A DNA stretch of 64,000 nt from Neostethus bicornis (GCA_902685375.1 CACRXE010000010.1:124001-188000); one strand, 5' to 3'. Shown: positions 36,801-46,690, counted from the stretch's first letter. Numbers and translations: made by a program. The notes: a model not told the origin generated them from the sequence alone.

Positions 36801-37075
36801 GCTAAGCTAATACATTAGCATGCCATAATAACTCCCTTACCTGGTGCCTCCTGCAGAATTTTTTGCTCCAAAGCGTCCAAACGTCTTTCGATTGAATTAA
36901 AAGCTCCTCGAATAAAACGTCGCATTGTTTTCTGATGATTTAAAAAGAGGCGGGGCAAGAGCGCCGCGCACTGGCAGGAAGGGGGCGGGGCCTGTTGAGC
37001 TTCATCATTGGGCAGCGGTGGAAGCGGGGGCGGGGATTTAGAAGAATCCAATGATGGGATTTGACGAGAAAACAT
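27846..37075 (-). CDS. Tantalus-domain protein, PRR14/PRR14L-like
   Basis: Eight exons join in frame on the minus strand: 37075-36841 (start ATG), 33388-33268, 32765-32649, 32178-32115, 32039-31954, 30795-30724, 30240-30125, 27994-27846 (TGA), about 319 codons. Residues ~50-75 (MRRFIRGAFNSIERRLDALE) look like an amphipathic helix. The Tantalus domain spans ~205-271: KKKEFSLEEIYTNKNY at 210-225, LETIFEEPRE at 234-243, FQDFTQPRKKRR at 257-268 with an NLS-like basic end. An acidic/leucine-rich tail follows (DDEDLDVMLVERLSELEDFL). Vertebrate PRR14 tethers heterochromatin to the nuclear lamina; PRR14L is its longer relative, and both carry this domain near the C-terminus. The reading is short for either, so it may be a compact teleost paralogue, or upstream exons were missed: the first exon has a good acceptor just before the ATG, implying at least one 5' exon. 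Introns carry hAT, Tigger and tandem repeats. Confidence 0.75.
28331..29904 (+). mobile_element. hAT element with BED-finger remnant (copy 1)
   Basis: Ends TAGGGCTGAAAC and GTTGCAGCCCTA are inverted and flanked by AAACTAAC (28323-28330 and 29905-29912). Subterminal ATCGATTAATC motifs occur at both ends. Around 28600-28735 the plus strand encodes a BED-type zinc finger remnant (CKVCKTDTFWHGSKTTLHEHL-like in frame). The rest of the transposase is absent. Contains a nested SINE. Confidence 0.85.
29622..29846 (+). mobile_element. tRNA-derived SINE nested in the hAT copy
   Basis: The head has an A box (gtggccgcgtggttagagcg) and B box (gcgggttcgcgtccc), followed by the family body ('accattggcgccgttg', 'gcagcctgctgcggtg'). 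The body shows this is a SINE, not a tRNA gene. Confidence 0.75.
30424..30723 (-). repeat. Tandem repeat copying PRR14-like exon 6 end and donor
   Basis: Read on the minus strand, copies of ATCCAACAAACAGCAGgta occur at the true junction (30724) and again with the donor at about 30634 (AGCAG|gtataa) and 30554 (AGCGG|gtaaaa). A worn copy lies near 30430-30445. Between them are 'tacaaaaatcact' spacers. Confidence 0.8.
30981..31728 (+). mobile_element. Internally deleted pogo/Tigger transposon
   Basis: TA-flanked inverted ends: the left starts TACTGTAATTTCACGACC and the right, complemented, TACCGTATTTTCACGACC, about 25 of 28 matches. Between them lies the C-terminal part of a DDE transposase on the plus strand: LAVIPRGLTKEFQSLDIGVD, then RQRRASYATVYQWIV, then an acidic tail. 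A TGA interrupts the frame at about 31242-31244. The N-terminal DNA-binding half is missing. Lies in intron 5 of the PRR14-like gene. Confidence 0.85.
32221..32640. repeat. A/C-rich intronic low-complexity array
   Basis: Loose repeats of 'aaaaaacacaataaaa' type units. The long open frame on the minus strand here is a phenylalanine-rich artefact. Confidence 0.7.
33400..33714 (+). repeat. GCTAAC-word cluster in PRR14-like intron 1
   Basis: More than ten variants of 'gctaac' and 'acgctaa' with spacers such as 'atgatgctaac' and 'agctagcttacatctgtag'. No other feature seen. Confidence 0.6.
33715..35045 (-). mobile_element. tRNA-derived SINE split by a hAT insertion
   Basis: Body part at 33715-33764 ('ctccaaggacacctagac') and tRNA head at 34977-35045 (complement of the B box in 'gggatttgaaccggg', A box near 'tcactgagcta') are the two halves of one minus-strand SINE. 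The hAT at 33765-34976 separates them. Confidence 0.7.
33765..34976 (-). mobile_element. hAT element with BED-finger remnant (copy 2)
   Basis: Ends TAGGGCTGCAAC and GTTTCAGCCCTA are flanked by GTTCAGTG (33757-33764 and 34977-34984). On the minus strand around 34555-34690 it encodes FKKRFALICKVCETDTFWHG then TTLHKHLKKKHVG, a recognisable BED zinc finger, with no downstream transposase. Reverse orientation relative to copy 1. Confidence 0.85.
35393..35600 (+). mobile_element. Fragment of a DNA-transposon-like repeat
   Basis: Contains 'gagccacatgctgctc' and 'ttcacatgacacgcgtcaaa', whose reverse complement occurs at about 47385-47435. The element also contributes 'aatttacgaaacactctga' at 35811-35830. 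Confidence 0.5.
35601..35808 (+). repeat. Dispersed repeat ('caccgtgaagga' family)
   Basis: Same family as 25861-26037 and 57006-57340: 'gtttcttatttttcccc', 'tttttcctcaccgtgaagga', 'gggcaggaatgtgct'. It ends 'atgaagccca'. Confidence 0.55.
35840..36195 (+). pseudogene. RTE-clade LINE 3' fragment (copy D)
   Basis: 101-codon frame from MFVAEMKMLRISLGVTRTDR to RWKKLT, the same C-terminal segment as the other RTE copies. Confidence 0.75.
36490..36620 (-). mobile_element. 5S rRNA-derived SINE (SINE3-like)
   Basis: Read on the minus strand the segment follows the 5S rRNA order: TGATTTCATCAGACCTCAGA, then AAGGCAAGCAGGCTGGGTC, then TTGTACTTGAATGGGAGACC. These correspond to the A box, intermediate element and C box of the 5S internal promoter. 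It is diverged from functional 5S (for example TTCATCAGACCTC for TCGTCTGATCTC), so it is retroposed SINE sequence and not an rRNA gene. The body probably continues to about 36265. Confidence 0.75.
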
Positions 37076-37078
37076 CGC

Positions 37079-38262
37079 CTGAAAAAAATAATACATAAAA
37101 AATGAGTTGAAAAAAAAGAAAAAATGTAATAAAAATCATTTATTAAAAAAATGTATTAAAACATTCATTGAAACTTTATTTAAAAGTTCAATAAAAAATT
37201 ATTTTAAATTTCATCAAAATTTATTTAAAAATTGTTATATAAATAAATGTAAAAAACATAAATAAATGAAAAATAAAAAAAGAGAATTTTTTTTTATACA
37301 AAAGAGGTGCATCCATTTATTTTATTTAACACAGATAAAAAAAATTAAGAACGTTAGCAAAAAAAAAAAACATTTAAACAAAAAAAAAACATTTAAACAA
37401 AAAAATTCACAAAAAAATACAGAGAAAAAAAATTAAAAAATAATTTAGTAATTGTAAAAAATAAATTATCAAATTAAAAATCTAAAAGGAAAAAAAATGT
37501 AAAAATACATATTTTAAAAAACACATGTTTAGAAAAAACAAGATTAACTTAAAAAAAATTATTTATTAAAAATATTTGCAATTAATTAATTCACAAAAAA
37601 CAAAAAAAAATCTTTATTTGTTTTTAAACTGAATAAAACAGAATTACCTATTTTAAAAAAATCCTATAAAAAGTATGGAGGAAAAAAAATCCGTTTAGTT
37701 TAAAACAAAACAAAAGAATCATTTTAAAATAAATCTTTTTACCTTTTTTTCTCACGGGGTTTTCTTCAAAAATGTTTTAGCTGCAGCTAAACTGTTAGCA
37801 TCACATGCTAACTGCTTTTAGCTTCGTTCTTGAGCCTTAAAATCCATTAAAAAACAGTCAAACGTTTGCTAGCATGCCAGCGGCTAATTTATCACTTGAA
37901 AAAGAATATTAAAGCTTTTTAAATTAGTTTTTTGTGCCAAAAATGTGCGTTTCTTATTATTATTCAAACCGGCTATGAAGCTAACGATGCTAAATATGCT
38001 AACACTTTCCGGTTTTGTGATTCAAAATAAAAGCATTAAAATCGTTATTGTAAATAAAAGAGAACAAATTATTATTAAAAAAATTTTTTTACCAAAAGTT
38101 ATTGGTAAAATTTATTTTTTTTACTAAGTAAAAAAAATGAAAATGAAAAAAAAAAATCATTTTTTTTTTTATTAATACGTTTTTTTTTTTCTTTCAAATC
38201 AACAAAAAAAAGTTTTTTTTTCTTTCTTTCTTTTTTTTTTTTTGTTAATAAAAAGGAAAATT
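37079..38262. other. Upstream of the PRR14-like start: AT-rich, no clear exon
   Basis: A- and T-runs with a GCTAAC patch (37785-37830, 37980-38005). A 5' non-coding exon could end near 37755 (minus-strand AAAAAAAG|gtaaaaag), but the donor is weak and nothing else supports it. Confidence 0.35.
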
Positions 38263-38264
38263 GT

Positions 38265-38735
38265 TCCGTTCAGTCGATCTATGTTCACACCCTCACCTAT
38301 GGCTATGGTCACCAGCAGTGGGTGGTGACCAAAAGACCGAGATCGCAGATACAAGCGGCCGAAATGAGCTTTCTCCGCTGGGTGGCTGGGCTCTCATTCA
38401 GAGATTGAGTGAGGAGCTCTGCCATCCAGGAGGAGAACGGTGTCGAGCTGCTCCTCCTCCAAGTCGAGAGGAGCCAGATGGGGTGGAAAGGGCATCTGAT
38501 CAGGATGCCCTCCGAGTGCCTCACTGGGGAGGTGTTTCGGGCACGTCTCACCGGGAGGAGACCAAGGGGCAGACCCCGGACCTGCTGGAGAGACTATGTC
38601 TCACATCTGGCCGGGGAACACCTCAGGATCCTCCTGGGTGAGCTGGAGGATGCAGCCGGGGTGAGAGAAGTCTGGGCTTCCTGTCTGAGGTTGTTGCCTC
38701 CGCAACCCGGCCCCGGATAAGCGGAAGGCGACGGA
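38265..38735 (+). mobile_element. Rex3 3' fragment
   Basis: Plus-strand frames read SRLRG-region LLLQVERSQMGWKGHLIRMP then GRRPRGRPRTCWRDYVSHLA and LRLLPPQPGPG, the Rex3 C-terminus, preceded by 'acaccctcacctatgg' (the YVPTLTYG segment). Confidence 0.8.
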
Positions 38736-38994
38736 ACAGAATGTCGTCTTCCACTTATCTGGTTCCAGGTCACCGGGGGAGCGAATTTTTTTTCCCAAGC
38801 CGTTTTGAATGTGGAATGTTCTCTAGTTTGTTTTGATGAAGAATTTTTCTGTGGCAAGCTAAATGTCTTCATTGCATCAGGAATGGGAGTGCATAAGTGG
38901 GCATCAACGGATTTAAGTGGATGTATTCCCTACAGCCAATCAGGAACTGAATAGATTGTACAATGAACGAACGGTTTGGGAAAAAAATATTTGC

Positions 38995-39770
38995 CGCCGG
39001 GGGCAACAGCTTCAGACTGGAAACCCAGGCTTCTCTCACCCTGGCTGCATCCTCCATCTCACCCTGGAGGATCCTGAAGTGTTCCCTGTCCAGCTGTGAG
39101 ACATAGTCTCTCCAGGAGGTCTAGGGTCTTCCTATGGTTCTCTTCCCCAGTGGGATGGAACACCTCACCAGCGAGGAAGGTATCCTAACCAGATGCCTGA
39201 ACCACCACATCTCGCTTTTCACGACCTGAAGGAGCATCAGTTATACTCCGAGCTCTTCCCGGACGGCAGAGCTCCTCCCTCTATCTCTGAATGAGAGCCC
39301 AGCCACCCTGCAGAGGAAGATTATTTCGGCTGCTTGCAGCCACAATCTCGTTCTTTTGGTCACCACCCACAGCCTAACACTAACCCAATTCATCATGAGC
39401 AGCAGAACACCACTCGGGTTTCGATCAGGGGGGCCGTTCCTCCCAATTAGTCCCCTCCAGGTCTCACTGTCATTGCACACGTGAGCTTTGAAGTCTCCCA
39501 GGAAGACAGTGGAGTCCCTGGGGAGTGCCCCCTCCAATAGTCCCCCCAAAGACTCCAAATAGGGCGGGTAGTCTACACTACTGTTCGGGGCATAGCAACA
39601 CACGACAGTAAGGACCCGTCCCCCACCCGAAGGCGGAGGGAAGCAACCCTTTCGTCCAACACACAGGAGCCGAGCTGGGGGGCAACAAGTATGTCCACTC
39701 CAACCTGACGCCTTTCACTGGGGGCAAATCCAGAACAGAGTTCTGGAGTTCAAATTTCAAAACTGGGCGA
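38995..39770 (-). mobile_element. Internally deleted Rex3 (endonuclease joined to C-terminus)
   Basis: On the minus strand, 39770-39400 encodes part of the APE-type endonuclease (CCYAPNSSVDYPPYLESLGG, FLGDFKAH), then directly at about 39375 joins the C-terminal segment near LWVVTKRTR. The whole reverse transcriptase core is missing. Confidence 0.75.
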
Positions 39771-39836
39771 AAGTTTAAATGTTGGGTTTCAAAGTGGCCG
39801 CTATGTACATAAAAATGTTAGGAAACCTATGCTCCC

Positions 39837-40039
39837 CGTCATTGTCCGGCCGAGCACCAACCTTCTAGTCCCTCATTGTTCTGTCGAGCTCCAACCTTCT
39901 GGTCCTTCATCGTCCGGCTGAGCTCAAACCTTCAGGTCCCCTCGTCCTCCAGCCAAGCTCCAACATTCTGGTTCCTCATCGTCTAGCCGAGCTCCAACCT
40001 TCTGGTCCCCTCATCGTCCAGTCGAGCTCTAACCTTCTG
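39837..40039 (+). repeat. ~35-bp minisatellite
   Basis: About six units based on 'gagctccaaccttctggtc' and 'ctcatcgtccag', diverged, between two Rex3 pieces. Confidence 0.8.
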
Positions 40040-40305
40040 TACATAGAGGGAGGAGCTCTGCCATCCAGGAGGAGCTCGAAGTAGACCTGTTGCTCCTCCA
40101 GGTCGAGAGAAGCCAGATGTGGTGGATTGGGCAGCCGATTAGGATGCCTCCATGGTAAGGTGTTCCGTCCCACCGGGAGGAGACCCAGAGGCAGATCCCG
40201 GACCTGCTGGAGAGACTATGTCTCACAGCTGGACAGGGAACACCTCAGGATCCTCCTGGATGAGGTTGTTGCCTGGCAACCCAAACGGAAGACAATAAAA
40301 CTGAA
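40040..40305 (+). mobile_element. Rex3 3' fragment
   Basis: Matches the Rex3 3' end: 'ggaggagacccagaggcag', 'ctgctggagagactatg', 'acctcaggatcctcctgg'. Frame broken. Confidence 0.65.
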
Positions 40306-40319
40306 CAGTAGATTACACG

Positions 40320-40738
40320 AATGAACCTGTCCAGTACGTTCACCATCCTTTCAAAGAGGTGCCTGCGTTGGCAGGAAGGAAAGGAGGCTTTGTTTTGTCT
40401 TCAAAAAATAAGTCACACGGCTTCACCGCCAGAGGTTGTTGCAGCCTGGGCAAGTTTTTTAAAAAAAAAAAAACACACACCAGTTATGTAGATAAAAACG
40501 AACATGCTGAGGGAAAACGTTGAGTTACGGGAGACGTGGTGGACCTCTCCCGTAATTTTATTATTTTTTATTATTTATTATTTTTATCTAAAATAATGAC
40601 AGTAAAAAAAAAAAAACAGCTTGTTTTTTTAAGAAATCGTCCCGCTTGTTCCCAACAGCTAGCTCCTGACGACTAGCTCTCGACAACTAGCTCCCGATGG
40701 TTAGCTTCCGACAACTAGCTCCTAACGGCTATGGCTAG
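40320..40738. other. No gene; CTAGCT-rich words
   Basis: Includes runs of 'gactagctcccgatgg'-type words (40660-40735) and A/T runs. Nothing else seen. Confidence 0.45.
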
Positions 40739-40846
40739 CTGGTTATGGAGTCATTCTGCTGTTGACATGCATGTTGACATACACAACCAGCTGCTGGCTC
40801 TCGGAGCCACATCCGTCGTGGCTGGATGAGTTGGTTCAGTCCTGAG

Positions 40847-41814
40847 CAGAGGTGTCAAAAGTACCAACATTTTCTACTCAAGTAGAAGTATAGATACCGA
40901 GTTAAAAAACTACTTTAGTAAAAGTAGAAGTATCAACTGAAGTTTTTACTCAAGTAAAAAGTAACCTATTGTCTAAACTACTTAAAGTAGAAAAGTAAAA
41001 TTAATTTTCATAAAAAAAGAAATATTATTAACAAAAGCGTATGAACATATTTTAACCATTATCACATGCTTTAAGGAGCAGAAAATATGATAATAAATCA
41101 AAGTGTTTTGGTGTGAAACTTTATGAATCAGAAACATTTATTTCTTAATAATCTTTATTGGAAATCGATTAATGAACACAATCAAATGTATTAACATAAG
41201 CAGGGCATTATGTAACGTCCCTTCAGCTACCAAGCTTCACTCTGCATCACTTAATTTAACCAACTTCAAGACACAAACACACTCAATGTTAAAAATAAAT
41301 AAATAAAAAAATTAACTAAAAGGCTTTTTTAAGGCAGGTAGTTTTCAAAGTTCTTTGAGGCCATACTGAATAGTCTTTCACAAGTTTCTAAGGTTGGGAG
41401 TGCCACATAGGTGTCCCCCCTGCGTGACCACCTGGAACACAGCAAGGGGGGAGGGTATGTGTGCATGCATGCGCGCGTGCTGTGTGTCATGTGTTGAAGT
41501 GATGAAGCAAGAGGAAGTTGTATTGAGATTGCGTTAGCTCTCCTCATCCAACCACGTTCAAATCAAATGGCGGGATTGATCCGGATTGGTTTTTAACGAC
41601 TTTTTCTTTATTTTTAACAGTGACAAAATGGCGAAAGTAGCGACTACTTTTTATGAAATTAACGAAGTAAAAGTACAGATAATTGCATAAAAAAGTAGTG
41701 AGTAAAAGTAAAAAGCAGACAAAAAAAATAATTACTTTGTTAAAGTAAAGATAAGGAGATTTTCTACTTGAGTAAAGTAAGGAAATAGTTCTACTTCGCT
41801 ACTTGACACCTCTG
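40847..41814 (-). mobile_element. hAT element, internally deleted
   Basis: Ends CAGAGGTGTCAAAAGTACC and (complement) CAGAGGTGTCAAGTAGCG are flanked by gtcctgag (40839-40846) and atcctgag (41815-41822). Minus-strand coding near 41345-41400 reads LETCERLFSMASKNFENYLP, a hAT dimerisation-domain core with a deletion inside it. Subterminal 'aagtaaaagta' repeats are present at both ends. Confidence 0.8.
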
Positions 41815-42106
41815 ATCCTGAGGGAGCTGAGGAGAAGGAGACGGTCTAGAAGAGGTGCTTCCTTTGTTTTACAGTTTCCATGGAAACATCCGGTTGCTCG
41901 CTTGAGGAACTGGAGGTGCTCACTCGGACCCAGTGAAATACAGAGAGACCAGTTTGGTGTTCTTCACTGCGGTCTGGCTTTGTGGACCCATTACAGACTA
42001 AAGATTTTGGGTTGCCGGAGTGCAACCGGACTGGGACACCGGTGGATAGGGGCGAGGAGGCATCGAGGTGTTTACACTGCAGCACTCAGATTTACCTTTG
42101 GGGATC

Positions 42107-43355
42107 TTCGTCTTCTTCTTTTGGCATTTCCCTTCAGGGGGCGCCACAGCAAGTCAGTTTCTTCCATCTAACCCTATCTCCTGCATCCTCTTCAGTCACA
42201 CCAACTATCTTCATGTCTTCCTTCACTGTATCCATGAACCTCCTCTTTGGTCTTCCTATAGGCCTCTCTCCTGGTGGTTCTAAATCCTGCATCCTTCTTC
42301 TGATGTACTCTCTCTCTCTCTTCTGCACATGTCCAAACCATCTCAGTCTGGCCTCTCTGACTTTAAAACCTCTAACATGTGCTGTTCCTCTGATCCTGTC
42401 CATCCTGGTCACTCCCAGGGAGATCCTCAGCATCTTCATCTCTGCTACAAACATCTCTGCTTCCTGTCTTTTCTTCAGTGGCACTGTCTCTAGACCAAAC
42501 AGCATGGTCGGTCTCACCACGGTTTTGTACACTTTTCCTTTCATTTTAGCTGAAACTCTTTTGTCACACATCACACCTGATACTTTTCTCCACCCATTCC
42601 AGCCTGCCTGCCCATGCTTCGTAACCTCTTTTCCACACTCTCGATTGCTCTGGACTGTTGATCCTAGATGCTTAAAATCTTCCACCTTCTTTATCTCTTC
42701 TCCCTGTAACCTCACTTTTCCATTTGGATCCCTCTCATTCACACACATGTACTCTGTTTTACTCTGACTAATCTTCATTCCTCTTCTTTCTACTGCAAAC
42801 CTCCACCTCTCCAGCTTTTCCTCCACCTCTTCCCTCCTCTCACTACAGATCACAATGTCATCTGCAAACATCATTATCCATGGAGATTTCTGTCTGACCT
42901 CGTCTGTCAGCCTGTCCATCACCACAGCAAACAGCAAAGGGCTCAGAGCAGATCCCTGGTGCAGTCCCACCCCCACACTGAACTCCTCTGTCTCACCTAC
43001 AGCACACCTCACCACTGTCTTACAGCCCTCATACATGTCCTGGACCACTCTAACATACTTCTCTGTCACACCAGACTTCCTCATACAATACCATAGTTCT
43101 TCTCTAGGTACCCTGGCAAACGCTTTCTCTAGATCTACGAAGACACAGTGCAGCTCTGTACTTCTCTATCAGCATCCTCAAGGCAAATACTGCATCTGTA
43201 GTGCTCTTTTTAGTCATAAAACCATACTGCTGCTCACAAATTCTTACTTCAGACCTTAGCCTACCTTCGACAACTTTTTCCCATAACTTCATCGCTTGAC
43301 TGATCAGTTTTATTCTGTTATTTTTTGTTATTGTTGTTATTTGTTGTTATTCTTT
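42107..43355 (-). pseudogene. RTE-clade LINE with reverse transcriptase (copy E)
   Basis: A 316-codon minus-strand frame (43084-42134) carries GLHQGSALSPLLF, FADDIVICSERREEVEEKL and the C-terminus to RWKKLTCCGAP. Upstream, 43292-43104 adds KLWEKVVEGRLRSEVRICEQ with a short deletion after IEKYR. Flanked by an 18-bp direct repeat, GATTTACCTTTGGGGATC at 42089-42106 and GATTTACCTTCGGGGATC at 43356-43373. Confidence 0.85.
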
Positions 43356-43679
43356 GATTTACCTTCGGGGATCAATAAAGTATATTCTATTCAATAGAGT
43401 GTTTCACAATTATGTCACCAACCCTGAAGTTGTCCATTTTGGAGGCATCACTCAGGTACAGATAAAAGAAGTACACGCAATGCTGTATTTTATTTTATTT
43501 TTTCATCTTTCCGATTCAGTGGTGAATTGTCAGAAATTCACCACTTTTCTCTTTTTCAATCTTTTTTTTGGAGTGAAAAAGAGAAAATATCAAGAAAAAT
43601 TACATATATAACTATGTTATCACTGTCATATAGTTCAGCCTGTGTACCTAGAATTAAAGATAAAGATAGTGTTATAAAT

Positions 43680-44145
43680 GTATCAGGTGGTATACAAAAC
43701 TGTGGTGAGAGCGGCCATGCTGTTTGGTCTAGAGACAGTAACACTGAGAAAAAGACAGGAAACAGAGATGAAGGTAGCAGAGATGAAGATGCTGAGGATC
43801 AATAAAGTAATTTTAATCTAATCTAATGTCTCTGGGAGTGACCAGGATGGACAGAATCAGAGGAACAGCACATGTTGGAGGTTTTAAAGTCAGAGAGGTC
43901 AGACTGAGATGGTTTGGACATGTGCAGAGGAGAGAGAGAGAGTACATCAGAAGAAGGATGCTGGGTTTGGAACCACCAGGAAAGAGGACTAGAGGAAGAC
44001 CAAAGAGGAGGTTCATGGATACAGTGAAGGAAGACATGAAGATAGTTGGTGTGACCAAAGAGGATGCAGCAGATAGGGTTAGATGGAAGAAACTGACTTG
44101 CTGTGGCGACCCCTGAAGGGAAATGCCGAAAGGAGAAGAAGAATG
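43680..44145 (+). pseudogene. RTE-clade LINE 3' fragment (copy F) with a tail patch
   Basis: Plus-strand C-terminal region (GFKVREVRLRWFGHVQRRER to RWKKLTCCGDP). At 43800-43829 it is interrupted by 'aataaagtaattttaatc' plus 'taatctaat', the sort of tail found at the end of other LINEs. Confidence 0.75.
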
Positions 44146-44227
44146 CGGTATTAGTGTTACGTTGATGATATCTTGTTTCACTCTGAGAAACAAGTGTGAG
44201 TAATGTAATTCTGTTAATCGTAAGAAC

Positions 44228-44464
44228 AAAAAAAATGGGTAACTCACCTCTGATGCAGTGCGCAGAGCAAATACGGATGTTGTCCGAATTCTTTCCATCG
44301 AATTTTGAACCAACGCTGCGTCCAAAGACGTCTATTTGTCGAGTAATTTTTTGCACTGTTTTTTTTATTTTAGCTGACAAGTGGTAGTAACACAGCTCTT
44401 TATCTCGATCGGGCCGATCATGACAAACCAGTACACGACAGTAGTTGACCGTTTTTTTATTTGA
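44228..44464 (-). pseudogene. THAP-like zinc-finger fragment
   Basis: Minus-strand frame reads VNYCRVLVCHDRPDRDKELC, YYHLSAKIKKTVQKITRQID and GKNSDNIRICSAHCIRGELP. The C-x4-C, about 50 residues, then C-x2-H spacing and the 'RICSAH..RGE.P' ending match the C2CH THAP finger; the usual LP after FY is LS. It could come from a THAP9/P-element-like transposon or from a lost host gene. It is open but surrounded by repeats, with no partner exons found. Confidence 0.45.
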
Positions 44465-44484
44465 AAACAAGAGACTATTTCTAG

Positions 44485-44805
44485 GCGGCACAGTGGCCTC
44501 TTGGCAAGAAGGTCGTTGGTTCGAGGACCGGGTGGGATGAGGCTTGGAACAATGTCCTTTCTGTGTGTAGTTTGCATAATCTTCCCGTATATGTGTGGGT
44601 TTTCTCTGGTTTCCTCCCACCCTCTAAAGCATACATATTAGGTTGATTGGTCACTACATGACTGCCCCTAGGAATGTGTGTGTGTGCGCCCCTGCGACAG
44701 ACTGGTGACCTGTTTGAGGTGTACCCTGCCCCTCACCTCGAATCAGCCTCCGGCACCCCCGCAACTTCGTACGGGATCGATGGTTAAGAAGGTGACTGAC
44801 TGACT
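44485..44805 (+). repeat. Common dispersed fish repeat
   Basis: Same family as 17895-18268: 'cctttctgtgtgtagtttgc', 'gtttcctcccaccctc', 'aggtgtaccctgcccc', ending near 'atggttaagaaggtgac'. Confidence 0.6.
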
Positions 44806-44945
44806 GAGACTATGTCTTACTGCTGGATAGGGAACAGATCCTCCCAGGTGAGCTGGAGGAGACAGTCGAGGTGAGAAAAGCCTGGGCTTCCAGTCTGAGG
44901 GTGTTGCCTCGGCGACCTGGCACTGGAAAAGTGGAAGACAACGGA
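44806..44945 (+). mobile_element. Rex3 3' tail
   Basis: 'gactatgtcttactgctgga' to 'ggaagacaacggaa', the Rex3 3' terminal segment, directly preceding the L2-like LINE. Confidence 0.6.
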
Positions 44946-46690
44946 ACCCTAACCCCACTGCAAAGCGCCACATCATACCCATGGGCACACACGAACATCA
45001 TCCCATTCCTTAATTTCACTGGATATGGGGGAAGAAGCAGACCCACTAGTGGTGGCAAAGATAGAGCTAATGACTTTAATACCTTCTTCAACAGGTTTAG
45101 CTCTAAAAATGCCTCTACCTCTTCTTCCCTACCTTCACCACACCTGCTACCAGCGTCTGCTCCTTCTCAGCTATTCAATGGACTAGTGCCTGAACCCCCC
45201 CCACCCAACCGTTTGACTGTGACCACCTTTCAGGTGAAGAAACAGCTGGAGAAGCTAAACCAGCACAAAGCAGCCGGCCCAGATGGCATCAACCCCCATA
45301 CCCTGAGGACCTGTGCGCTCCAGCTGTGTGGGGTTCTCCAGCACCTTTTCAACCTGAGCCTCAGGCTAGAGAGGGTTCCGCTTCTCTGGAAGACATCGTG
45401 CCTGGTCCCTGTACCCAAGAAACCATCTTCATCTCACCTCAAGGATTTCCGTCCAGTTGCCCTCACATCTCATGTGATGAAAGTGCTGGAGAGGCTGGTG
45501 TTAGCCCACATGAGACCGCTGGTGAATTCCTCTCTGGACCCCCTGCAGTTTGCCTACCAGCCACGCCTGGGTGTTGACGACGCTGTCATCCATCTGCTGC
45601 AGCGAGCTCATTCACATCTGGATGGCGGTGGAGGCATGGTGAGAATCACCTTCTTTGATTTCTCTAGTGCCTTTAACACCATCCAGCCCTCATTACTGGG
45701 TGATAAGCTGCGGCTGATTGGTGCTGGTGCGTCCGCCGTCTCCTGGATCACTGATTACCTGACGGACAGGCCACAGTTCGTCCGGCTGGGCAGAGTCCGG
45801 TCTGATGTGGTTCTAAGTAGTGTGGGAGCCCCACAGGGCACGGTGCTCTCTCCATTCCTCTTCACATTGTACACTTCAGACTTCCAGCACAACTCCGATT
45901 CATGCCACCTACAGAAATTCTCTGATGACTCAGCAGTTGTAGGGTGTATAAGTGGTGGGCAGGAGGAGGAGTACAGGAGGAGGGTGGTGGATGGATTTGT
46001 GGTGTGGGCGGGAGAGAATCACCTGCTCCTCAATGTGGACAAGACCAGGGAGATGGTGATTGACTTCCGGAAGAGGAGGACTGCTTTGCAGCCGCTCTGC
46101 ATTCTGGGTAGAGATGTGGAGGTGGTGGAGGAGCACAAATACCTTGGAGTGACCATCGACAGTAGACTGAACTGGAGGAGCAACAGTACTGCTGTGTACA
46201 AGAAGACTTGCAGCCGACTTTACTTTCTAAGGAAGCTGAGGTCCTTCAATGTGTGCGGCAAGATCCTGGAGACCTTCTATCAGTCTGTGGTGGCCAGCAC
46301 CTTGTTCTTCTCTGTGATCTGCTGGGGGAGCAGCATCGCAGCCCGTGACACCAACAGACTGAATAAACTAATCAGACTGGCTGGCTCTGTCATTGGCAGC
46401 AAACAGGACTCACTTGAGGCAATGGTAGAGAGGAGGTCACTGAACAAACTTTTGTCCATCATGGAAAACCATGACCATCCTCTCTACCCACTCCTGGACG
46501 AACAACGGAGCTCCTTCTCCAAGAGGCTCAGACAGCTCCGCTCGAGAACATCTCGTTACCGGAGGTCTTTCTTCCCGTACGTGATCGGGCTCTACAATGA
46601 CTCACTTAGCAGATAGGTAGTTGTTGCTGTGACACACAAATTTTCCCTGTGTGGGATCAATAAAGTATATTCTGATTCTGATTCTAATCA
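44946..46690 (+). mobile_element. L2/Maui-like LINE with uninterrupted reverse transcriptase frame
   Basis: An open frame (44871-46616, 581 codons, stop TAG) is L2-type from about residue 40 on. Blocks in order: LEKLNQHKAAGPDGINPHTL, KDFRPVALTSHVMKVLERLV, FFDFSSAFNTIQP (catalytic Asp), GAPQGTVLSPFLFTLY, KFSDDSAVVG (FSDD in the catalytic position), DFRKRRTALQPL, KYLGVTIDS, and a C-terminal RYRRSFFPYVIGLYN. The 5' endonuclease is absent. The frame's first ~25 codons come from the preceding Rex3 tail. The 3' end is 'gggatcaataaagtatattc' plus tgattct repeats. No lesion in the RT, so the insertion is young. Confidence 0.85.

Larger units (their letters stand above)
40739..43395 (+). mobile_element. 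L2-like LINE derivative carrying nested hAT and RTE insertions
   Basis: Host pieces 40739-40846, 41815-42106 and 43356-43395 together match the minus-strand copy at 47590-48025: the start of a LINE endonuclease region (LEVLTRTQ-like coding) joined to the L2-type 3' tail 'gggatcaataaagtatattc'. The hAT (40847-41814) and RTE (42107-43355) were inserted later. Confidence 0.7.

Noticed and set aside
44871..46616. Host gene of 581 codons
   Set aside because: All recognisable motifs are non-LTR reverse transcriptase; the 3' end has LINE-type terminal repeats.
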